Assembly: GCA_051005875.1 (NCBI GenBank)
Contig: JBPCIX010000057.1
Span: 1-64,000 of the forward strand
Direction of reading: 5' to 3'
From: JBPCIX01 sp051005875
GTDB taxonomy: Bacteria > Actinomycetota > CADDZG01 > JAHWKV01
DNA: 64,000 bases
The notes under the pieces are model-generated. The model saw only the letters and a list, made by a program, of their open reading frames with translations. It ran no database searches and was not told the origin of the DNA. Positions within the stretch are counted from its first letter, which is position 1. Every line of letters starts with the position of its first letter. Of the stretch, positions 1 through 10,001 are shown piece after piece. The translations under genes were made by a program, and so were the position numbers.

Positions 1-5
1 CTCCC

Positions 6-1537
<1,532 letters not shown>

Positions 1538-2053
1538 GTGTTTAACTGGATCCGACAAACACAAATTCGCTGCGACCTTCTCTTTGGGTTAGACCCGCGA
1601 AGAAGGGCACAACTGAGTGCGCCTATTGCCGAATTTATTACTGTACGAACTCTTTAGGAGTTCGGGGTTTGTGTCAGGCTAAACACCCCCTTTGGCTTCC
1701 GAAGAGGCCTTGAGGCATTCGCCCTTCAAAGCAACACTAACTTTGAAGACCTTCATTCTTGCCGCCCGAATTGCTTCAAACGACTCAAACTGAGTCTTCG
1801 TAGGCACGCTGTTTAGTTCTCAAGGAACATTCCGCCGGTTGACAGGCCAACGGTCCCCACAGATCTACTCTGATCTAAGAGGCTTAAGGGGCACAAAAAA
1901 CCGCCGACGATTTCTCGCCCAGCGGCACGTCGATCCGGACAGAATACTCCGGGTGACGATCTGTTCCTTGTGCTCAACTGTTGACTTTTCAACCGACTCC
2001 GGCCTGCCTGCCCCCCTTTTACGAGGGAGAGACGCTCTGGTCGGACGAATAAC
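1538..2053 (-). other. rrn leader region
   Basis: About 500 bases between the putative rRNA promoter and the 16S 5' end, with no plausible gene. It holds boxA, a perfect 8-bp hairpin (CTTCAAAG at 1724-1731 with CTTTGAAG at 1741-1748) and a 6-bp hairpin (GAACTC at 1647-1652 with GAGTTC at 1658-1663). These are the kind of leader structures that flank 16S precursors, and I infer roles in antitermination and pre-rRNA processing. Short open frames here on both strands look like chance. Confidence 0.75.
1816..1829 (-). promoter_or_regulatory. boxA-like rRNA antitermination site
   Basis: Read on the minus strand this is TGTTCCTTGAGAAC. It closely resembles the boxA element TGTTCTTTGARAAC found in Gram-positive rRNA leaders, which is bound by NusB/NusE. 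It lies about 280 nt upstream of the 16S 5' end. A nusB gene is present at 45587-45973. Confidence 0.7.
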
Positions 2054-2082
2054 AAATTACACCCGATATCGCCTATGGTCAA
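2054..2082 (-). promoter_or_regulatory. putative rrn promoter
   Basis: On the minus strand a -35 TTGACC (2082-2077), a 17-nt spacer and a -10 TAATTT (2059-2054) point toward the 16S gene about 520 nt away. The spacing and hexamers fit a housekeeping sigma promoter. The position upstream of boxA suits an rRNA operon. Other promoters may exist in the leader, but none is as clear. Confidence 0.6.
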
Positions 2083-2204
2083 GCGACCATTCCCGTGTCC
2101 CAAAAGCGAGGCCGGGTTGATCCACCTCTGCGCTCACACTGCCGCCCGCACAACGCTCGGCCAATCTACTGCCGGGGGGTGTGCCAAATACCTTGCAAAT
2201 GACA

Positions 2205-2220
2205 TCCGGCGAGGGCCGGA
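2205..2220 (+). promoter_or_regulatory. hairpin ahead of DUF4383 gene
   Basis: TCCGGC and GCCGGA form a perfect 6-bp stem closed by a GAGG tetraloop. It ends only one base before the GAAAGG ribosome-binding region of the gene starting at 2237. Its place suggests an mRNA 5' structure affecting translation or stability, which is inference. Confidence 0.45.
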
Positions 2221-2236
2221 GAAAGGCAAGGTAAAA

Positions 2237-2650
2237 ATGTCTCTAAACAGGAAATTCGGTTACGCGTTCGGCGCTGTGTACGCGCTGATCGGAGTGGTTG
2301 GTTTTGCGATCACGCAGGACGTCGGTTTCTTCGCCACCCAGGGCCGCGACTTGATCGTGTTCGAAGTTAACCCGCTTCATAACATCATTCACATCGCGGT
2401 TGGCGCACTCTTCATCGGCGGAGCTGCAGCGGGCGCCATGTGGTCAAAGCGAGTAAACGGCTTGATCGGCGGGGTTTACATGACGGTCGGAATTGCGGGC
2501 CTGTTCCTGGTCGGTACCGCGGCCAACATTCTGGCCCTTAACCACCCAGACAACGCTCTGCACTTTGCTACTGCGCTGCTGGCGATAGCAGTCGCCTCGT
2601 ACAAGGAGACCAGCACGGTCTCGCCGAGGATGACCGCCCAGCCCAGCTAA
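2237..2650 (+). CDS. DUF4383 family membrane protein
   Basis: A 137-residue protein with four hydrophobic segments (about residues 9-28, 49-70, 79-98 and 109-125). Features include the N-terminal GYAFGAVYALIGVVGF and a central NPLHNIIHIAVGALFI. This pattern matches the DUF4383 family of small four-helix actinobacterial membrane proteins of unknown function. An upstream in-frame ATG at 2075 would add 54 residues that look like translated non-coding DNA and overlap the rrn promoter. I therefore chose the ATG at 2237, preceded by GAAAGG about 10 nt upstream. It is the only gene between the rrn operon and tyrS, is transcribed away from the rRNA, and ends in a strong terminator. Confidence 0.85.
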   Translation: MSLNRKFGYAFGAVYALIGVVGFAITQDVGFFATQGRDLIVFEVNPLHNIIHIAVGALFIGGAAAGAMWSKRVNGLIGGVYMTVGIAGLFLVGTAANILALNHPDNALHFATALLAIAVASYKETSTVSPRMTAQPS

Positions 2651-2666
2651 ACTCAGCTACACAATT

Positions 2667-2705
2667 AAAGCGACCGGCCCTGGATTATTTCGGGCCGGTC
2701 GCTTT
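2667..2705 (+). terminator. Rho-independent terminator after DUF4383 gene
   Basis: A 14-bp perfect GC-rich stem (AAAGCGACCGGCCC at 2667-2680 and its complement at 2692-2705) has an 11-nt loop and ends in a T run. The A run on the other flank makes it usable from the minus strand too, as a second-line stop for tyrS. Confidence 0.9.
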
Positions 2706-2711
2706 TTAGGT

Positions 2712-2770
2712 CCAGAAGCCGGCTAACCCCCCTGATCCCCCTCTCTTCGGGGGGGTTAGCCGGCTTCTGG
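2712..2770 (-). terminator. 21-bp perfect hairpin after tyrS
   Basis: Arms 2712-2732 and 2750-2770 are exact inverted repeats of 21 bases around a 17-nt loop, starting 7 nt past the tyrS stop. There is no T run directly after either arm. I infer that it works together with the neighbouring hairpin at 2667-2705 as a convergent terminator pair, or stabilises mRNA 3' ends. Confidence 0.6.
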
Positions 2771-2777
2771 GGGCCGA

Positions 2778-4058
2778 CTATTGAAAGTAGATTAAGTGGT
2801 GAGATTTTTTCCCTCGTCTTAGGGCCACGTATTTACCCAGCAGTAGGTCGGCGGTATTCAGGCGGCGGTCCGCTTCCGAAACTCTGAGGTTGTTTACATA
2901 GACTCCCCCGCCCGAAAGATGTTGTCGGGATTCGGATTTCGACGATGAAAGCCCCGTTTCGACGAGCAAATCGACAAGGGGAAGGCCTTCTTCGACTTGA
3001 GCTCGACTAAAGGTCGACGAAGGCGCCTCGCCCAATACGTCCAGCAAGGTGGCTTCGTCGAGACCCGCAATCTCCTGGGAAAACAATGCCTTGGAGGCTC
3101 TTATGGCCTTTTCCGTTTCGCCCTCACCGTGCACCAATGTCGTCATGGCGGCGGCAAGGGTGGTTTGTGCTTGGCGGTCATGGGGCCGAGTTACAACTTC
3201 AGCGGCCAGCTCTTCAATTCGGTCTCGGTCAGCAAAGGTGAAGTATTTTAAGAACTGAACGACCAGGGCGTCCTCGGTGTTAAACCAGAATTGATAGAAC
3301 CTGTAGGGGCTGGTGAGTCGGGCGTCCAGCCACACCGCCCCTCCTTCGCTCTTCGACATCTTGCGGCCCGAGGCGCCGATTAGAAGCGGGGATGTCAGAC
3401 CATAGGCTTGTTGCGATTTAACCCGCCGGATCAAGTCAATCCCAGCGGTAATATTGCCCCACTGGTCGCTCCCGCCTACCTGCAACTCGCAAGAGTAATT
3501 TTCAAACAAATGGAGGAAGTCGTAGGACTGGAGCAGCATGTAGCTGAACTCGGCGAACGAAAGCCCCTGCTCCCGGTCTTCAAGTCGTTGGCGGACGGAG
3601 TCTTTGCCGAGCATTGCATTCACCGAAAAGTGCTTTCCCACATCTCGCAGAAAGTGCGTCAAAAGCATCGGGGAGAGCCACTCATCGTTGTTCAACAACG
3701 CAGCCTGGGCGCTCCCCGGTTCAAAATCCAGCAGCCGCTCGAGTTGGCCCTTGATATTGGATACATTGGCCTCGACTTGTTCGGTCTCAAGCAGAAGGCG
3801 TTCGCTATCGCGCCCGCTGGGGTCCCCCACCAGCCCGGTCCCTCCCCCAGCGAGCGCTATCGGACGGTGGCCGGCCATCTGAAGCCGCCTCAACCCGAGA
3901 ATCTGCAGCAGATGAGCCGTAGTAAGGCTCTGGGCAGTTGGATCAAAGCCACAATAAGCGGTGACGTGGCCGGAAACCAGCAGTCCTGCAAGCGCCGGAT
4001 CGGTGACTTGATGGACAAGACCTCTCCACTCAAGCTCTGCAAAAACGCCTGCGCCCAT
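2778..4058 (-). CDS. tyrS: Tyrosyl-tRNA synthetase
   Basis: Class I synthetase charging tRNA-Tyr in the cytoplasm. The 426-residue protein has the expected N-terminus FAELEWRGLVHQVTD, the YCGFDPTAQSLTTAHLL segment (HIGH-like signature), QVGGSDQWGNITAG (tyrosine/ATP site), and the KMSKS motif in GRKMSKSEGGAVWLD. It closes with an S4-like RNA-binding domain over the last 70 or so residues. An in-frame ATG at 4115 would add 19 residues unlike the family, so the ATG at 4058 is preferred, although no strong ribosome-binding site precedes it. Monocistronic, divergent from the penicillin-binding protein gene, and followed by two hairpins. A TGGTACC motif sits 13 nt upstream of the start (see findings). 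Confidence 0.96.
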   Translation of the reverse strand: MGAGVFAELEWRGLVHQVTDPALAGLLVSGHVTAYCGFDPTAQSLTTAHLLQILGLRRLQMAGHRPIALAGGGTGLVGDPSGRDSERLLLETEQVEANVSNIKGQLERLLDFEPGSAQAALLNNDEWLSPMLLTHFLRDVGKHFSVNAMLGKDSVRQRLEDREQGLSFAEFSYMLLQSYDFLHLFENYSCELQVGGSDQWGNITAGIDLIRRVKSQQAYGLTSPLLIGASGRKMSKSEGGAVWLDARLTSPYRFYQFWFNTEDALVVQFLKYFTFADRDRIEELAAEVVTRPHDRQAQTTLAAAMTTLVHGEGETEKAIRASKALFSQEIAGLDEATLLDVLGEAPSSTFSRAQVEEGLPLVDLLVETGLSSSKSESRQHLSGGGVYVNNLRVSEADRRLNTADLLLGKYVALRRGKKSHHLIYFQ

Positions 4059-4250
4059 AATTCGGACAGGGTACCAGTGGCTCGCTGCGCTCACCGTCCA
4101 GTCGTAGATCCGCATTCCGCCGGCTCTTTCGATGCCGGCGATAACGTGGCCGGTCGAGCAAGGCTTGAAACTGGAACTTCCGGGTACAAAGGCGTCAATG
4201 ATGTTTTTGGTTGGTAAGCTTTGCCGGTGGAGTCGGACTAGGGTGCCAGA

Positions 4251-6740
4251 ATGATCAAAAGGGTTTGTTTGGGCTGCGTAATAATCCTGATCGCAGGCTC
4301 GTGCTCCACGGCTGCAAAAGTTGACGAAGCCTCGCTCACTCCTAAAACCGAATCCACCAAGATTTTGGCTGCCGATGGATCGCTGGTCACAACATTAAAG
4401 CAGGAGGAGAACCGTGAGATTCTACCCCTGGACCAGATCCCGGTCCGGATGCGAAATGCTGTAATCGGCATCGAAGATGCTCGCTTCTACGCGCATCGCG
4501 GAATCGATGCGAAAGCAATTGGCCGAGCAATCGCAGCGAATAGTGCGTCGGGCAAGGTCGTCGAAGGCGGCTCCACGATTACCCAGCAGCTGGTTCGCAA
4601 CGCCCTGACTACGGTGGGCAAGGAGCAAACCTTTCAGCGCAAGCTTAAAGAGGCCGTTTACGCCTACGACGTGGATCGAAAGTATTCAAAGGACAAGATC
4701 CTCGAGCTGTATCTAAATACGGTTTATTTCGGTGAAGGCGCTTACGGCGTCGAAACCGCCGCTCAGACCTATTTCGGAAAGGGCGTGAAGGGTCTGAGCT
4801 TGGCGGACTCGGCTCTTATTGCAGGCCTTATTCGCTCGCCGCTTAACTACGACCCCTGGACCAATCCGATCGGGTCCTTGAAGCGCCGAAATCGCGTTCT
4901 TGACCGAATGGCCATCACGCACCTGATCACCAAAAAGCAAGCCGAAGCCGCCAAGCAGGCTCCCATCGGCGTACGGGAAAAGCCCGCAGCCGAGCGATAT
5001 GACGCCCCGTATTTTGTCGATTACGTGACCCGCCAAATCCAGCGGTCCGACGAATTTGCCGCCCTCGGCGGCACCGAACAAGCTCGCGGCAACGCTCTAT
5101 TTCGCAGGGGCCTTCGCATCCACACGACTCTCGACATGAGAATGCAAAGAGCAGCCGAGGACTCTATTCGGACAATCCTGCCGGACCGAACAGATCCGTC
5201 GGCCACGCTAGTCTCGATCGATCCGAAGAATGGCTACGTCAAAGCCCTTGTGGGAGGGCGCGACTACTTCGCCGCCCCGCCCGATGATCCTTGCATTATC
5301 GCAGGGGCAATCAATGCTGATGGTTCGCCTAAATTTTGCGGCAAGGTGAACCTTGCTCTGGGACAAGGTGGCGGCGGATCGGGGCGGCAGGGTGGGTCCT
5401 CTTTCAAGCCGTTTGTTCTTGCCGCCGCATTGCAAAATGGCATCCGTGAAACGGATGTTTATGCAGCGCCCTCATGCATCGAAATTCCCGACGCCGACGC
5501 CGGTGGGACGATGCCCTGGCGCGCATGCAACTATGAAGAAGATAGCAGTGGGTCGGTCACAGTCGGAGAGGGAACTTACCGGAGCATCAACACCGTCTAC
5601 GCCCAAATAATCAACGACATCGGCATCCGCAGGCCTGTCAAGGGCGTTTTCGCGGCTGAGGCGGGCGCGCAGGAGGTTGTTGAAACCGCAGAGCGGATGG
5701 GCCTGTGTGAATCCACCCGTCCCCTACTGCCAAAGGGCCAGGAGTGCCACTTGGCAGCCGTGCCCTCGGCGGCGCTCGGGGCAAACTCTGTTAGCACTCT
5801 TGACATGACTTCAGCCTTTACTTCGTTCTCGAATCTGGGGCTTCGTCCAAGACCCATCTCGGTAATCAAGATTACCGATGCCAAGGGGAAGGTGCTTTGG
5901 GCGGCGCCAGAAAAGAAGGACCAGGTCATAAGCCCGACGGTCGCGTACCTGGCCAACGGCGTTCTTCAAGATGTGGTTACCAAAGGCACCGCTGCTCGGA
6001 ACGGCAAGCTCGGGCGTCCGGCCTTTGGCAAGACCGGAACCTCCCAAGAATGGCGCGATGCCTGGTTTGTTGGAGGGGCTGGTACCGACCTGGTCACCGG
6101 AGTTTCGGTGTTCTGGCCCGATGGCGAAATAGAAATGAAGGCCTCATGCAGCGGGTCTCGCACTCAATATCAAATTAAGCAAACCACCTCTGGTCCCATC
6201 GCCGAGCCTCCGCAATGCCGCCAAACCCGCATTAAAGTATTCGGCGGCTCATGGCCAACTCAGATTTGGCAGGCCTTCATGACCAGGGCGCTCGAAGGCA
6301 CGCCTCCCTCACAGTTTCCGGTTCCCAAGCTTGAAACCATCAGTGTGAAAGTCGACGCCGGTCAGGGTTGCTTGCCGAGCTTGGTTACCCCACGAGACTC
6401 GATTGTGACAAGGACCTTCCTAAAAGGAACTGAACCCACCGAGCCATGCACCGAAGCTAGGGCCCCCTCGCCGCCCGTTATTGAAACGCCGTCGCCTGAA
6501 CCGGCGCCCGAGGAGGAATTGGATCCATTTGGGCTTGAACCTGGAGTCAAAAGACCGGTGCCCAATGTCGAGGGAATGAGCGCGGCAACGGCCGCTTCTG
6601 TTCTTCGGGCCGCCGGGTATAACGTCGAGATCGTTTACGGCAACGACTGCCCCTCGCCGAACTGTACCGTCACTCGCCAGAGCGACGACGAAGCCGAATC
6701 GGGCGATTCGATCCGCATTAAGGTGAAGGATGACAGCTAG
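4251..6740 (+). CDS. Bifunctional penicillin-binding protein with PASTA domain
   Basis: Class A PBP that polymerises and cross-links peptidoglycan outside the membrane. The 829-residue protein has a short hydrophobic N-terminus (residues 5-17). A GT51 glycosyltransferase domain follows, with ED-x-RF-x-x-HRG near 75 and GGSTITQQ at 106-113. The transpeptidase domain has SxxK (Ser383-Lys386), SIN at 445-447 and KTG at 594-596. A Pro/Glu-rich linker leads to one C-terminal PASTA domain (about 771-828). The anchor ends in GSCSTAA, loosely resembling a lipobox, though an uncleaved signal anchor is usual for the family. AGGGTG lies 5 nt before the ATG. It is an isolated plus-strand gene, divergent from tyrS and convergent with mpg after only 9 bases, with no terminator in between. 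Confidence 0.95.
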   Translation: MIKRVCLGCVIILIAGSCSTAAKVDEASLTPKTESTKILAADGSLVTTLKQEENREILPLDQIPVRMRNAVIGIEDARFYAHRGIDAKAIGRAIAANSASGKVVEGGSTITQQLVRNALTTVGKEQTFQRKLKEAVYAYDVDRKYSKDKILELYLNTVYFGEGAYGVETAAQTYFGKGVKGLSLADSALIAGLIRSPLNYDPWTNPIGSLKRRNRVLDRMAITHLITKKQAEAAKQAPIGVREKPAAERYDAPYFVDYVTRQIQRSDEFAALGGTEQARGNALFRRGLRIHTTLDMRMQRAAEDSIRTILPDRTDPSATLVSIDPKNGYVKALVGGRDYFAAPPDDPCIIAGAINADGSPKFCGKVNLALGQGGGGSGRQGGSSFKPFVLAAALQNGIRETDVYAAPSCIEIPDADAGGTMPWRACNYEEDSSGSVTVGEGTYRSINTVYAQIINDIGIRRPVKGVFAAEAGAQEVVETAERMGLCESTRPLLPKGQECHLAAVPSAALGANSVSTLDMTSAFTSFSNLGLRPRPISVIKITDAKGKVLWAAPEKKDQVISPTVAYLANGVLQDVVTKGTAARNGKLGRPAFGKTGTSQEWRDAWFVGGAGTDLVTGVSVFWPDGEIEMKASCSGSRTQYQIKQTTSGPIAEPPQCRQTRIKVFGGSWPTQIWQAFMTRALEGTPPSQFPVPKLETISVKVDAGQGCLPSLVTPRDSIVTRTFLKGTEPTEPCTEARAPSPPVIETPSPEPAPEEELDPFGLEPGVKRPVPNVEGMSAATAASVLRAAGYNVEIVYGNDCPSPNCTVTRQSDDEAESGDSIRIKVKDDS

Positions 6741-6749
6741 TGCGGCGCA

Positions 6750-7406
6750 CTAACCTCTATTTAGGCTTGCCGGCCCACTGACCCATGGTCCCACTTCGAA
6801 AAGTCGCCACGGCTGGTCCCACTCAGGCCTAAGACCAATTCGACTGGAGCTGCGTACCGGGGCCCTCAGCCGTCTTCCTCTCGAAAACCAAACATCACCG
6901 TCGGTGAGGTCGGTGTCATCATCCATTCTTGTTAGGGCGAATGCCTGACACAACCGCCCCGGGCCCTTAGCCAGCAACCCGGGTTCGCCGACCCCTCGGC
7001 GGGCGGCCATAAGTTCGAGCCCTTCCAGCGGTTCGACCGCTCTCAACAAGACGGCACCTGCGATCCCGTGTTTGCTCGTAACGACGTTGGCGCAATGATG
7101 CATTCCGTAGGTGAAGTAAACGTAAAGGTGTCCGCCCGGTCCGAACATTGTCTGGTTTCTTTTGGTCATTCCTCTGAAGGCGTGGCTGCCGGGATCGTCC
7201 AGCCCGCAGTAGGCCTCGACTTCCACGACTCGCCCCGCCACCGTGCCCTCAGTATTCCGTCTGTAAAACGTCCTTCCCAACAGCGATGCGGCAACTTCGA
7301 GCGTGGGCCTGGCGTAGAAGGCTCTGGATAATCGTTGCGGTTGACGAGGCACTGTGATGGTTCGGCCGGCTCGGGTAACTACTTCGCTTGGTTCCCGCCC
7401 AGCCAT
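6750..7406 (-). CDS. mpg: 3-methyladenine DNA glycosylase (AAG/MPG family)
   Basis: Base-excision repair enzyme removing alkylated purines. The 218-residue protein carries family blocks EVAASLLGRTFYRR, VVEVEAYCGLDDPGSHAFRGMTKRNQTMFG (with the catalytic Glu region), and VYFTYGMHHCANVV. The AKGPGRLCQAF block follows. The ATG at 7406 lies inside the last 28 bases of argH, so translation is probably coupled to it. A GTG at 7352, giving VPRQPQRLSRAFY, is an alternative that would avoid the overlap. It is the last gene of the arginine cluster in transcription order, a position also seen for mpg near arg genes in other Actinomycetota. Confidence 0.93.
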   Translation of the reverse strand: MAGREPSEVVTRAGRTITVPRQPQRLSRAFYARPTLEVAASLLGRTFYRRNTEGTVAGRVVEVEAYCGLDDPGSHAFRGMTKRNQTMFGPGGHLYVYFTYGMHHCANVVTSKHGIAGAVLLRAVEPLEGLELMAARRGVGEPGLLAKGPGRLCQAFALTRMDDDTDLTDGDVWFSRGRRLRAPVRSSSRIGLRPEWDQPWRLFEVGPWVSGPASLNRG

Positions 7407-8791
7407 CGCTTCTGTTCGGCCATAAGGTTTTGAAAAGCAGCAAGCTGCTCTTCAATCCTCTCGGGGGCTGTGCCGCCATGCGAATTTCTAGCATTGACGG
7501 AGGTTCGAGCATCAAGAAGCCTGAGCATAGACATTTCAAGTCCTGGATGAGCCTTTGCCAACTCCGCGGCGGAGCAATCTTCGAGCCCTTTGCCCTGGCT
7601 TGTGGCGATTGCTACCAGGTTGCCGACAGCCTCGTGGGCAGTCCGAAAAGGAACGCCTTGCATCACCAGCTGTTCGGCTAGGTCTGTTGCGCCGGCAAGT
7701 CCCCCAGCGGTCGCCTTTTCCATCCGTTCCTTATCGAACGACATCATTTTCACGGCGCCCGATAGGGCGACAAGAGCGCCGGTCACTGAGTCTGCGGCGT
7801 CGAACACAGGCTCTTTGTCTTCCTGGAGATCCCGGTTGTAAGCGAGAGGCAGGCCCTTAAGAACCCCCAGAAGGTGCACGAGGTCGGCCGTAACCCTGGC
7901 CGATTTCGCCCGCGCCAATTCCGCTACGTCCGGGTTCTTCTTCTGAGGCATGATGCTCGACCCGGTCGCATGAGAATCGTCGAGCGTTGCAAAACCAAAT
8001 TCTGACGTTGTCCACAGCGCAATCTCTTCACCCAGCCTGGATAAGTGGACCGCTAAAATTGCCGACGCCGACAAGAACTCCAGGGCGAAGTCGCGGTCGG
8101 CTACGGCATCGGCGGAGTTATCGAAGACTCTGGAAAACCCAAGATCCTCGGCGGTGGCTTTGGGATCCAACGGCAAGGTCGTCCCGGCAAAGGCGGCCGC
8201 GCCCAGACACGACATGTCGGCTCGAAAATGCGCTCCCATCATTCTGTCGAAATCGCGCGCAATAGCGAACAAGTGTGCAAGAAGGTGATGGGCAAACAAA
8301 ACCGGCTGGGCTCTTTGCAGGTGCGTATACCCCGGCGCCAAGGAATTCTTGTGCTTGTGGGCCTGGCCGATAAGGGAATCCTCAAGATCGAAAATCAATT
8401 GTCCTATCTCGAGGATCGTTTCCTTCACCCAGAGCCTGAGGTCGGTTGCCACCAAATCGTTGCGGGATCTGCCGGCGTGAATCTTCGCGCCTAGCTCTCC
8501 GAGCTTGCTAGTTAGATACCTCTCGATCGCAGAATGAATGTCTTCGTCCGCCGGGTCAAAGTCAAACTCGCCTTTAGAAAGGGCGACTGCCGCTTCGTTG
8601 AGAGCGCCTTCAATCTTGTCCGTCTCGGCGGCCGTCAATAGACCGGCTCGCTGAAGACTATGGGCGTGGGCTCGGGTAGCCGCGACATCTTGCGGCCACA
8701 GCCGTTGATCGAAATGCAACGAAGTCGAGAACTGGATCAGTCCTGATGCGGGCGGCTTCGAGAACCGCCCTTTCCATAAAGGCTCGCTCAC
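7379..8791 (-). CDS. argH: Argininosuccinate lyase
   Basis: Splits argininosuccinate into arginine and fumarate, the last step of arginine synthesis. The 470-residue length is typical. The N-terminus LWKGRFSKPP is family-like, HAGRSRNDLVATDLRLW contains the substrate-binding region, and GSSIMPQKKNPDVAE is the fumarase/aspartase superfamily signature with the catalytic serine loop. The start is GTG at 8791, with GAGG 8 nt upstream, 10 bases after the argG stop. It is downstream of argG in the same transcript and overlaps the start of mpg. Confidence 0.98.
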   Translation of the reverse strand: MSEPLWKGRFSKPPASGLIQFSTSLHFDQRLWPQDVAATRAHAHSLQRAGLLTAAETDKIEGALNEAAVALSKGEFDFDPADEDIHSAIERYLTSKLGELGAKIHAGRSRNDLVATDLRLWVKETILEIGQLIFDLEDSLIGQAHKHKNSLAPGYTHLQRAQPVLFAHHLLAHLFAIARDFDRMMGAHFRADMSCLGAAAFAGTTLPLDPKATAEDLGFSRVFDNSADAVADRDFALEFLSASAILAVHLSRLGEEIALWTTSEFGFATLDDSHATGSSIMPQKKNPDVAELARAKSARVTADLVHLLGVLKGLPLAYNRDLQEDKEPVFDAADSVTGALVALSGAVKMMSFDKERMEKATAGGLAGATDLAEQLVMQGVPFRTAHEAVGNLVAIATSQGKGLEDCSAAELAKAHPGLEMSMLRLLDARTSVNARNSHGGTAPERIEEQLAAFQNLMAEQKRWLGGNQAK

Positions 8792-8801
8792 TTGCTATGC
8801 C

Positions 8802-10001
8802 TCAGGAGCTTCGGTTTCGTGTCATGCCCCAGATCTTTGAGGGCAATCCCCAAAGCTTGACGAAACCAGCGCTCGCAACGTGATCGAAGGAATCCTGCTT
8901 TGTGTAGCTGGCAAGAGCCGTGTCATAAAGTGAGTTCGGAGATGACCTGCCGACAACCCTGACGCTGCCCGGGTCGAAACGCAGCCTCACCGTTCCCGTC
9001 ACCCATTGCTCGGTCGACTGAACAAATGCATCTATTGCTTCGCGAAGCGGCGAGAACCACAGGCCCTCATAGACAAGCTCGGCATACTTTTGCTCAAGGC
9101 TTCGTTTAACGCGAAGGACTTCCCGGTCTAGGGTCATCTCCTCAAGGTCTGAGTGGGCGGCTATGAGAGCCAGAGCCGCCGGCGCCTCGTAGACTTCTCT
9201 TGACTTGATACCAACGACTCGGTCCTCGATCATGTCCATACGGCCAAAACCGTACCGGCCGGCGAGACTTCCGATCTTCTCCACAACGCCGGCGAGCGGC
9301 AACTCCGCCCCATCAACGACCAACGGAGTTCCCTTGTGAAACTCAACTTCAGCGTACGAAGGCTCCCGGGGCGCCGAGGCAATTGGCCGGGTGAGGGCCC
9401 AGATATCTTCTGGAGGTTCGGTCATTGGGTCTTCCAGCACACCGCATTCGATTGCCCTTCCCCACATGTTCTCGTCGATTGAATATGGCGAGGCCGGACC
9501 GACCGGAGCCGGAAGGCCGCGTTCAAGCCCATACGCGATCGATTCATCCCGGCTAAGCCCCCATTCCCGCACCGGGGCAAGTACTTCGACCTCAGGAGCG
9601 AGTGCAGCGAGGCCGACCTCGAACCGCACCTGGTCGTTGCCTTTGCCGGTACAGCCGTGGGCGATGTAGCGGGCGCCTTTTTCACGGGCGACTCGAGCAA
9701 GGTGCCGGACAATCAATGGACGCGACAGCGCCGACACCAGTGGATACTTGCCCTGGTAGCGCGCGTTTGTCGCCAGCGCCCGGCTAACAAATTCCTTCGC
9801 GAATTCATCCGAGGCGTCGATTACGAATGCCTCGATTGCTCCCGAAGCCAGGGCACGGTCGGTGATACCGGCGATGTCGCCCCCTTGGCCAACGTCAACA
9901 ACAACGGCTACAACGTCAACACTCAAATTCTCGATTAGCCAGCGGACGGCCACGGTTGTATCGAGCCCTCCTGAGTACGCCAGAACAACCTGGTCAGGCA
10001 C
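8802..10001 (-). CDS. argG: Argininosuccinate synthase
   Basis: Joins citrulline and aspartate using ATP. The family pyrophosphatase motif AYSGGLDTTVA lies directly at the N-terminus. HGCTGKGNDQVRFE and YSIDENMWGRAIECG are further signature blocks. An upstream in-frame start at 10055 exists, but the GTG at 10001 is preferred. It is preceded by AAAGGGG with 8-9 nt spacing, yields the expected VPDQVVLAYSGG beginning, and overlaps the argR stop by 8 bases. The product is then 399 residues, normal for the family. Confidence 0.97.
   Translation of the reverse strand: MPDQVVLAYSGGLDTTVAVRWLIENLSVDVVAVVVDVGQGGDIAGITDRALASGAIEAFVIDASDEFAKEFVSRALATNARYQGKYPLVSALSRPLIVRHLARVAREKGARYIAHGCTGKGNDQVRFEVGLAALAPEVEVLAPVREWGLSRDESIAYGLERGLPAPVGPASPYSIDENMWGRAIECGVLEDPMTEPPEDIWALTRPIASAPREPSYAEVEFHKGTPLVVDGAELPLAGVVEKIGSLAGRYGFGRMDMIEDRVVGIKSREVYEAPAALALIAAHSDLEEMTLDREVLRVKRSLEQKYAELVYEGLWFSPLREAIDAFVQSTEQWVTGTVRLRFDPGSVRVVGRSSPNSLYDTALASYTKQDSFDHVASAGFVKLWGLPSKIWGMTRNRSS

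Noticed and set aside
3408..4217. Long plus-strand frame of 269 codons opposite tyrS
   Set aside because: It lies antisense to a clear tyrosyl-tRNA synthetase and shows no domain-like sequence; it is a shadow of GC-rich codon bias.
6741..6749. Missing terminator between PBP and mpg as a sign of deletion
   Set aside because: Both proteins are full length; convergent genes with almost no gap occur in compact genomes and need no special explanation.
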